NCBI RefSeq assembly: GCF_013623775.1
Contig: NZ_JABFAM010000007.1
Span: 62,001-126,000 of the forward strand
DNA length: 64,000 bases
Direction of reading: 5' to 3'
Source of the DNA: Rufibacter sp. XAAS-G3-1
GTDB taxonomy: Bacteria; Bacteroidota; Bacteroidia; Cytophagales; Hymenobacteraceae
Shown piece after piece: positions 60,311-64,000 of this stretch. A program made the position numbers and the translations under genes. The notes under the pieces were generated by a model. The model did not search any database and had not been told where the DNA came from. It saw nothing but the letters and a program-made list of their open reading frames with translations. How positions within the stretch are numbered: the stretch's first letter is position 1; each line of letters begins with the position of its first letter.

Positions 60311-60341
60311 TTTAGAAACCCGCCTGAATTTTGTATTTTTG
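60311..60341 (+). promoter_or_regulatory. Promoter of gcvT
   Basis: TTTA at 60311-60314, a 19-base spacer, and TATTTTTG at 60334-60341. This is a good Bacteroidota -33/-7 pair with correct spacing, 34 bases before the ATG. Confidence 0.7.
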
Positions 60342-60375
60342 CCTTTCTTAACCCAGCTTCTTAAATCACAGCTAT

Positions 60376-61470
60376 ATGGAATTGAAGAAAATTGCCCTCA
60401 ATGATGTGCACGAAGCACTGGGCGCGAAGATGGTGCCTTTTGCCGGCTACAACATGCCCGTACGCTACAGTTCAGACCTGGATGAGCACCACACCGTGCG
60501 CAAAGCCGTAGGTATTTTTGACGTGTCGCACATGGGCGAGTTTCTGGTTTCGGGCCCCCAGGCCCTGGACTTGCTCCAGCGCGTGACCACCAATGATGCC
60601 TCTAAACTAACCCCCGGCAAAATCCAGTACTCTTGCCTGCCCAACACCCAAGGCGGCATTGTGGATGACCTGCTGGTGTATTGCCTGGCTCCCCAGGAAT
60701 ACATGCTGGTGGTCAACGCCTCCAACATTGAAAAAGACTGGAACTGGATCAGCCAGTTCAATACCCACGGGGCCGAGCTGAAGAACGTCTCAGACGAGAT
60801 GTCTCTGTTTGCCGTGCAAGGCCCCAAAGCCATTGAAGCCCTGCAACCGCTCACCTCCGTTGACCTGGCCTCTATGGTGTACTACACCTTTGACAAAGGC
60901 CAGTTCGCCGGTCAGCCCGACGTGATCATCTCGGCCACCGGTTACACCGGCGCGGGCGGCTTTGAAATCTACGTGCCCAACCAGAGCGCCAAAGAAGTTT
61001 TCCAGAAGATCATGGAAGCCGGTGCCCCCGTGGGCATCAAACCCATTGGCCTGGGTGCCCGCGACACCCTGCGCCTGGAAATGGGCTTCTGCCTCTACGG
61101 CAACGACATCAGCGATACTACCTCGCCGCTGGAGGCCGGGCTGGGCTGGATCACCAAATTCAACAAAGACTTCACCAACGCCCCCGCGCTCAAAGCCCAG
61201 AAAGAGCAAGGCGTGCGCCGCAAACTCATCGGCTTTGAGATGATGGAGCAGGGTATTCCGCGCAGCCACTACGAGATCGTGAACGCCGAGGGTGCCCCCA
61301 TTGGCGAAGTAACCTCCGGTACCATGTCGCCCTCTTTGGGCAAAGGCATTGGCCTGGGCTATCTGCAAAATGAATACACCGCCCCCGGCACCGAGATTCT
61401 CATCAAAGTACGGAACAAGCAACTCAAAGCCCAGGTAGTGAAACTGCCGTTTTATAAACCTACGGTTTAG
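60376..61470 (+). CDS. gcvT: Glycine cleavage system aminomethyltransferase (T protein)
   Basis: 364 residues, full length. The N-terminal folate-binding pattern is [42 protein letters not shown]. Then come [13 protein letters not shown], the catalytic-Asp region in GTRDTLR-like form ([19 protein letters not shown]), and the C-terminal domain [17 protein letters not shown]. It transfers the aminomethyl group from H protein to tetrahydrofolate, releasing ammonia. The gcvH and gcvP genes are not in this window. Confidence 0.97.
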   Translation: MELKKIALNDVHEALGAKMVPFAGYNMPVRYSSDLDEHHTVRKAVGIFDVSHMGEFLVSGPQALDLLQRVTTNDASKLTPGKIQYSCLPNTQGGIVDDLLVYCLAPQEYMLVVNASNIEKDWNWISQFNTHGAELKNVSDEMSLFAVQGPKAIEALQPLTSVDLASMVYYTFDKGQFAGQPDVIISATGYTGAGGFEIYVPNQSAKEVFQKIMEAGAPVGIKPIGLGARDTLRLEMGFCLYGNDISDTTSPLEAGLGWITKFNKDFTNAPALKAQKEQGVRRKLIGFEMMEQGIPRSHYEIVNAEGAPIGEVTSGTMSPSLGKGIGLGYLQNEYTAPGTEILIKVRNKQLKAQVVKLPFYKPTV

Positions 61471-61673
61471 AGTTCTGAGTCAATGTAACGGAGTTCTGAG
61501 TCTTGAGTCCAGAGTCCTGAGTTGGAAACGTGAATTTTTCGGCTCAAGACGCAGAACCTTTGTTGGCGTTTAGGGGCTGTTTTTGAGAAAATAGCCCCTA
61601 AACGCCAAATTTTTTCATCTAAATCAGCACTCTTTCCATTCACTCAAGACTCAGCACTCAAGACTCAGAACTC
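61470..61673. repeat. GAGTTCTGAGTC simple repeats flanking an A-palindrome, before comB
   Basis: GAGTTCTGAGTC units at 61470-61523 and the inverse units GACTCAGAACTC/CACTCAAGACTC at 61641-61673 face each other across an extended A-palindrome (61563-61608, TTGGCGTTTAGGGGCT / AGCCCCTAAACGCCAA). The second tract ends five bases before the comB ATG. It could fold as a long cruciform. Confidence 0.75.
61563..61608 (+). terminator. Extended A-palindrome after gcvT
   Basis: TTGGCGTTTAGGGGCT / AGCCCCTAAACGCCAA pair perfectly around a TTTT-rich centre, 92 bases after the gcvT stop. Confidence 0.6.
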
Positions 61674-61678
61674 TTTTT

Positions 61679-62386
61679 ATGCCTTCCCTAGACGTTTGCT
61701 TCAGCCCAGAGCTGTTGCCCTTGTATAATTTAACCGGAAAGATTGCCGTAGCCGTAGATGTGTTGCGCGCCACCTCCAGCATGGTGACCGCCCTGGCCAA
61801 CGGCATCACCCACATTGCGCCCGTGAGTGAACTGGAAGCCTGCCTCGCCTACCGCGACCTGGGCTATCTGGTGGCCGCCGAGCGGGACGGCGTCAAAGCC
61901 GAAGGGTTTGATTTGGGCAACTCGCCCTTACACTATTTAGAGGAAGACCGCACCGGCCGTCTGCTCGCTATTACCACCACCAACGGCACCCAGGCCATCC
62001 GGCTTTCCCGCGCTGCGGATGAAGTACTGGTGGGCGCTTTCCTCAACGTGGGAGCCGTCGCCGACTATCTGCGCAAAGCCAATAAAGACGTAGTCGTGGT
62101 CTGTGCGGGCTGGAAAGGCCTGTTCAACCTGGAAGACACCCTTTTTGCCGGTGCCCTGGCTGAACGCCTGGAGGGCGATTTCGAGTTAAACCATGACGCC
62201 ACGCTGGCCGCCTACCACCTTTACCGAACCGCCAAACCAGACCTGCTGGGTTTCCTCTCCAAATCATCGCACGTGCAGCGGTTGGAACGCCTCCACATCT
62301 TAAAAGACATTGAATTCTGCCTGCAGGAAGATACCTACACCGTAGTGCCGGTCTTGAAAGAAGATTTTTTGGTGCCGGCGGAGTAA
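61679..62386 (+). CDS. comB: ComB-like 2-phosphosulfolactate phosphatase
   Basis: 235 residues. Motifs: VAVDVLRATSSMVTALANG (conserved Asp-Arg-Ala), AERDGVKAEGFDLGNSPLHY, ITTTNGTQAIRLSR, VVCAGWKGLFNLEDTLFAGAL. The family hydrolyses 2-phosphosulfolactate to sulfolactate with Mg2+, known from coenzyme M synthesis in methanogens; in bacteria it may serve sulfonate or sulfonolipid chemistry. No comA is nearby. Bacteroidota make sulfonolipids (capnine), but that route is thought to start from cysteate, so a link is speculative. Confidence 0.9.
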   Translation: MPSLDVCFSPELLPLYNLTGKIAVAVDVLRATSSMVTALANGITHIAPVSELEACLAYRDLGYLVAAERDGVKAEGFDLGNSPLHYLEEDRTGRLLAITTTNGTQAIRLSRAADEVLVGAFLNVGAVADYLRKANKDVVVVCAGWKGLFNLEDTLFAGALAERLEGDFELNHDATLAAYHLYRTAKPDLLGFLSKSSHVQRLERLHILKDIEFCLQEDTYTVVPVLKEDFLVPAE

Positions 62387-63229
62387 GGTTCGGCTAAGCG
62401 CATGTTTACATTTGAGGTTTGCCGGCTCAACTAACCAGAGAAAGGTTCTGCGGAAGCGTTTTTTGAGCCGCGTAGCAGTGTTACGGGGCGACTTAACCGC
62501 GAACGCAGGTTCTTTTTATGGCCGTTTGCAGCGCAAACCTGAAATGTAAACAAGCTCTAAAAGCGAAAGCCTGTTTTGCGGCCTTTTTGGGTGAATTACC
62601 TGTAAAACGGGTGCATCCCGGGAGAGTGGGGTACGTGCGTCTTCCCGTCGCTAGAAGGATGAAGCGTAAGTGAGTAATACCACTATTGGTTCCTTTCTGC
62701 GCTTTGATTTGGCTTCTTTGGAGAGATGAGGGGGGCATGGAATATGCTGTTCCCTTGGCTTGTCCGCTTTTTACGTGGGTGCAGGTGCGGCTCTTTGCAT
62801 AGCTTCCGCTAAGCGCTCACGGCCGCGGGGCCCCGCCTTCCCCTCTCGCACTGCCCTTTCGGCCTGAGAAGTTCTCTTCTCTTAGCTGATGTTTTTTCAG
62901 GGCCAAAAGCGAGGCGCGCTCGGGGAAGACTGGAACTGGGGAAAGGAACAGAGGTTTGCAGGTGAGCTCTTTTTATTTTAATTGGACTTACCATGGCGCG
63001 GATTTACTTGCGTGACTCTTGGTGTGACTGCAATAAGCCACGGAAGTAAATACGCGCCATGGTAGCGGTTATTGGTTGTATTGCCTCCTATCCCCAACAA
63101 AGGCGTATTCCCCCCGCGGAGGGGTAGGTTTCGGCGCATCAATCATTCAATAGGGGTATAAGCAAGTTTCCCTAACTCGGCCAGAGGCCGATGGTAACCC
63201 ACACACGCGGGACGCGAGCGAGAGAAATC
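62387..63229. repeat. Gene-free region with E copy 3, C copy 7 and a D hairpin
   Basis: E element copy 3 (62401-62558) starts 14 bases after the comB stop. After ~170 bases without a module, C element copy 7 (62735-62946, plus) follows, then sequence shared with 31030-31070, then two D end modules facing each other (62989-63064). 63065-63229 has short dyads (CGCGGGACGCGAGCGAG type) but no gene. Confidence 0.7.
62989..63064. repeat. D module inverted pair (long hairpin)
   Basis: TACCATGGCGCGGATTTACT and AGTAAATACGCGCCATGGTA face each other with ~33 bases between. Single D copies occur at 4178-4206, 4630-4662 and 30998-31029, each beside a C or B module. Confidence 0.75.
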
Positions 63230-63285
63230 AAAGGCTTCCGTTTAGCGGCCGTTTCTTAAAAACAGCCGCTAAACGGAAGCCTTTT
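63230..63285 (-). terminator. Extended A-palindrome terminator of the MazG-like gene
   Basis: AAAGGCTTCCGTTTAGCGGC / GCCGCTAAACGGAAGCCTTT is a 20-bp perfect outer stem, 13 bases after the stop. The core changes GGCC to GCGG on one arm and CCGC on the other, a clear compensated substitution. Confidence 0.88.
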
Positions 63286-63297
63286 GTTTTAGAAGAG

Positions 63298-63624
63298 CTA
63301 CCGCAGCTTGGGGTTGTTCTGGTGGCGGTCTTTGTCGCGGGAAGTGCGTTTCTCCATGCCTTTGGCGAAGGCTTCCGTTAGGTTCACGCCCGTCTGGTTC
63401 GCCAGCGCGATGAGCACAAACAGCACATCGGCCATTTCTGCCCCCAGGTCTACCTCTTCATCACTTTTCTTGAACGACTGGTCGCCGTAGCGCCGGGCGA
63501 TGATGCGGGCCACTTCGCCTACTTCCTCGGTGAGGATGGCCAGGTTGGTCAGTTCAGAGAAATACCGGACGCCTACGTCTTTGATCCAGGTATCTACGGC
63601 TTGTTGGGCTTCTTCTAGGGTCAT
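63298..63624 (-). CDS. MazG-like nucleotide pyrophosphohydrolase
   Basis: 108 residues from the ATG at 63624 (MTLEEAQQAVDTW); the upstream in-frame codons come from a GAGTTCTGAGTC repeat tract and are unlikely to be coding. The metal-binding EExxE...ExxD set is LTEEVGEVARIIARR ... EEVDLGAEMADVLFVLIALA. The all-alpha NTP pyrophosphatase family splits NTPs or dNTPs to NMP plus PPi and cleans the nucleotide pool. It lies just downstream of the dtd gene on the same strand, separated by a repeat tract. Confidence 0.92.
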   Translation of the reverse strand: MTLEEAQQAVDTWIKDVGVRYFSELTNLAILTEEVGEVARIIARRYGDQSFKKSDEEVDLGAEMADVLFVLIALANQTGVNLTEAFAKGMEKRTSRDKDRHQNNPKLR

Positions 63625-63631
63625 CTTTTTT

Positions 63632-63664
63632 AGTTCTGAGTTCTGAGTCAGGAGTTCTGAGTCC
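63632..63664. repeat. GAGTTCTGAGTC tract upstream of the MazG-like gene
   Basis: Units of TTCTGAGTTCTGAGTC in tandem, eight bases upstream (minus strand) of the ATG. Same unit as at 61470-61523. Confidence 0.7.
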
Positions 63665-63719
63665 AATTTTTACTCTACAATTCTAATCACTAACAACCAA
63701 TCACTGTCAACTGACCCGC

Positions 63720-64000
63720 TTACTCCCGGTTCTGCGAGTCAATGGTGATGGTGATGGGGCCGTCGTTGACGAGGGCCACTTTCATATCGGCGCCGAAGAT
63801 GCCGGTGGGCACGGGTTTGCCTAGTTCCTGCGCCAGTAGTTGGTGAAACTGTTCGTAGAGCGGGATGGCCACGGCGGGCGGGGCGGCGTTGAGGTAGGAG
63901 GGGCGGTTGCCTTTCTTGGTGAGCGCATACAGCGTGAACTGGCTAATGAGCAGGATGCCGCCGTTCACGTCTTGCACGCTCAGGTTCATCTTGTCCTCGG
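63720..64000 (-). CDS. dtd: D-aminoacyl-tRNA deacylase (partial, 5' end outside window)
   Basis: The last ~93 codons are present; the frame runs off the right edge, and the ATG at 63989 is the internal Met of DKMNLSV. The DTD signatures are visible: MNLSVQDVNGGILLISQFTLYA (with the catalytic-site Ser-Gln-Phe-Thr) and FGADMKVALVNDGPITITIDS, a variant of the Gly-cisPro motif (DGPIT, usually NGPVT). The enzyme removes D-amino acids from mischarged tRNA. It probably shares a transcript with the MazG-like gene. Confidence 0.93.
   Translation of the reverse strand, partial: EDKMNLSVQDVNGGILLISQFTLYALTKKGNRPSYLNAAPPAVAIPLYEQFHQLLAQELGKPVPTGIFGADMKVALVNDGPITITIDSQNRE

Noticed and set aside
2080-63285. 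Strand bias of the A-palindrome as a replication-polarity motif
   Set aside because: I compared loop asymmetry (TTTTC... versus ...GAAAA). About 16 copies point one way, 10 the other, and the rest are symmetric, too even to support polarity in this window.
1-64000. tRNA or rRNA genes
   Set aside because: I looked for the GTTCGA T-loop context and for rRNA-like blocks and found no acceptor-stem-compatible structure; I cannot exclude a missed small RNA.

Overview
The window looks like chromosome from a Bacteroidota bacterium of the Cytophagales, most likely family Hymenobacteraceae (Rufibacter/Pontibacter-like; genus is inference). Signs of this are a T9SS C-terminal sorting domain on the mannanase, the T9SS regulator PorX, lipoproteins with acidic residues right after the lipobox cysteine, DUF3667 and PorT-like proteins, a Bacteroidota Rho with a long disordered insert, and TAnnTTTG -7 promoter elements. 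I see no rRNA, tRNA, CRISPR array, prophage or classical IS element.

Layout. 1-4.1 kb: the end of a mannan/glycan-utilisation locus (the tail of one surface protein, a TIG-repeat surface glycan-binding lipoprotein, and a secreted GH26 beta-mannanase). 5-14.4 kb: a STAS-like protein, an HD phosphohydrolase, the porX-tsaE-ald operon, a flavin reductase-like protein, fumarylacetoacetase, and an Mrp/NifU iron-sulfur pair. 14.8-21 kb: lipoprotein, dnaG, a second STAS-like protein, ribBA and a secreted protein. 21.4-27 kb, all on the minus strand: an ABC-2 exporter, a BlaI/M56 regulatory pair and an M14 carboxypeptidase. 27.6-36 kb: lipoprotein, surE, PorT-like barrel, small unknown, S8 protease and ABC-F ATPase. 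36-37 kb: a RAYT transposase between two inverted REP elements. 37-45.3 kb: DUF1028 protein, M28 peptidase, GT9, glutaredoxin-like protein, serS and rho. 45.7-50 kb: lipoproteins, a UbiA/methyltransferase pair, LysM and GNAT proteins. 50-54.7 kb: the acetate genes acs, actP and DUF485. 55.4-64 kb: DUF3667, rnhB, a two-component pair, gcvT, comB, a MazG-like protein and a partial dtd.

The most unusual property is the intergenic DNA. I count 41 copies of a short imperfect palindrome (here 'A-palindrome', about 36 bp, GTTTnnGGCnnGTTTT-loop-AAAAcnGnCnnnAAAC) in 64 kb. All lie outside genes, and paired arm substitutions keep the fold. Around them are other dispersed modules: a ~67-bp dyad (B), a ~215-bp GC-rich element (C), a 29-bp end module (D), a ~155-bp MITE-like element (E), a ~32-bp palindrome (F), and short modules G, H, I and K. 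These are joined into mosaic islands of 0.4-1.1 kb with recurring module order. Two islands 5 kb apart share the order C-K-G-A, and three share A-F-B or its reverse. These islands explain nearly all gene-free stretches longer than 300 bp.

Functional links: PorX regulates the type IX secretion system that the GH26 mannanase probably uses. DUF485/ActP/Acs form an acetate uptake and activation set, split by a repeat island. Mrp and the NifU-like protein are four bases apart. TsaE and alanine dehydrogenase are translationally coupled behind porX.
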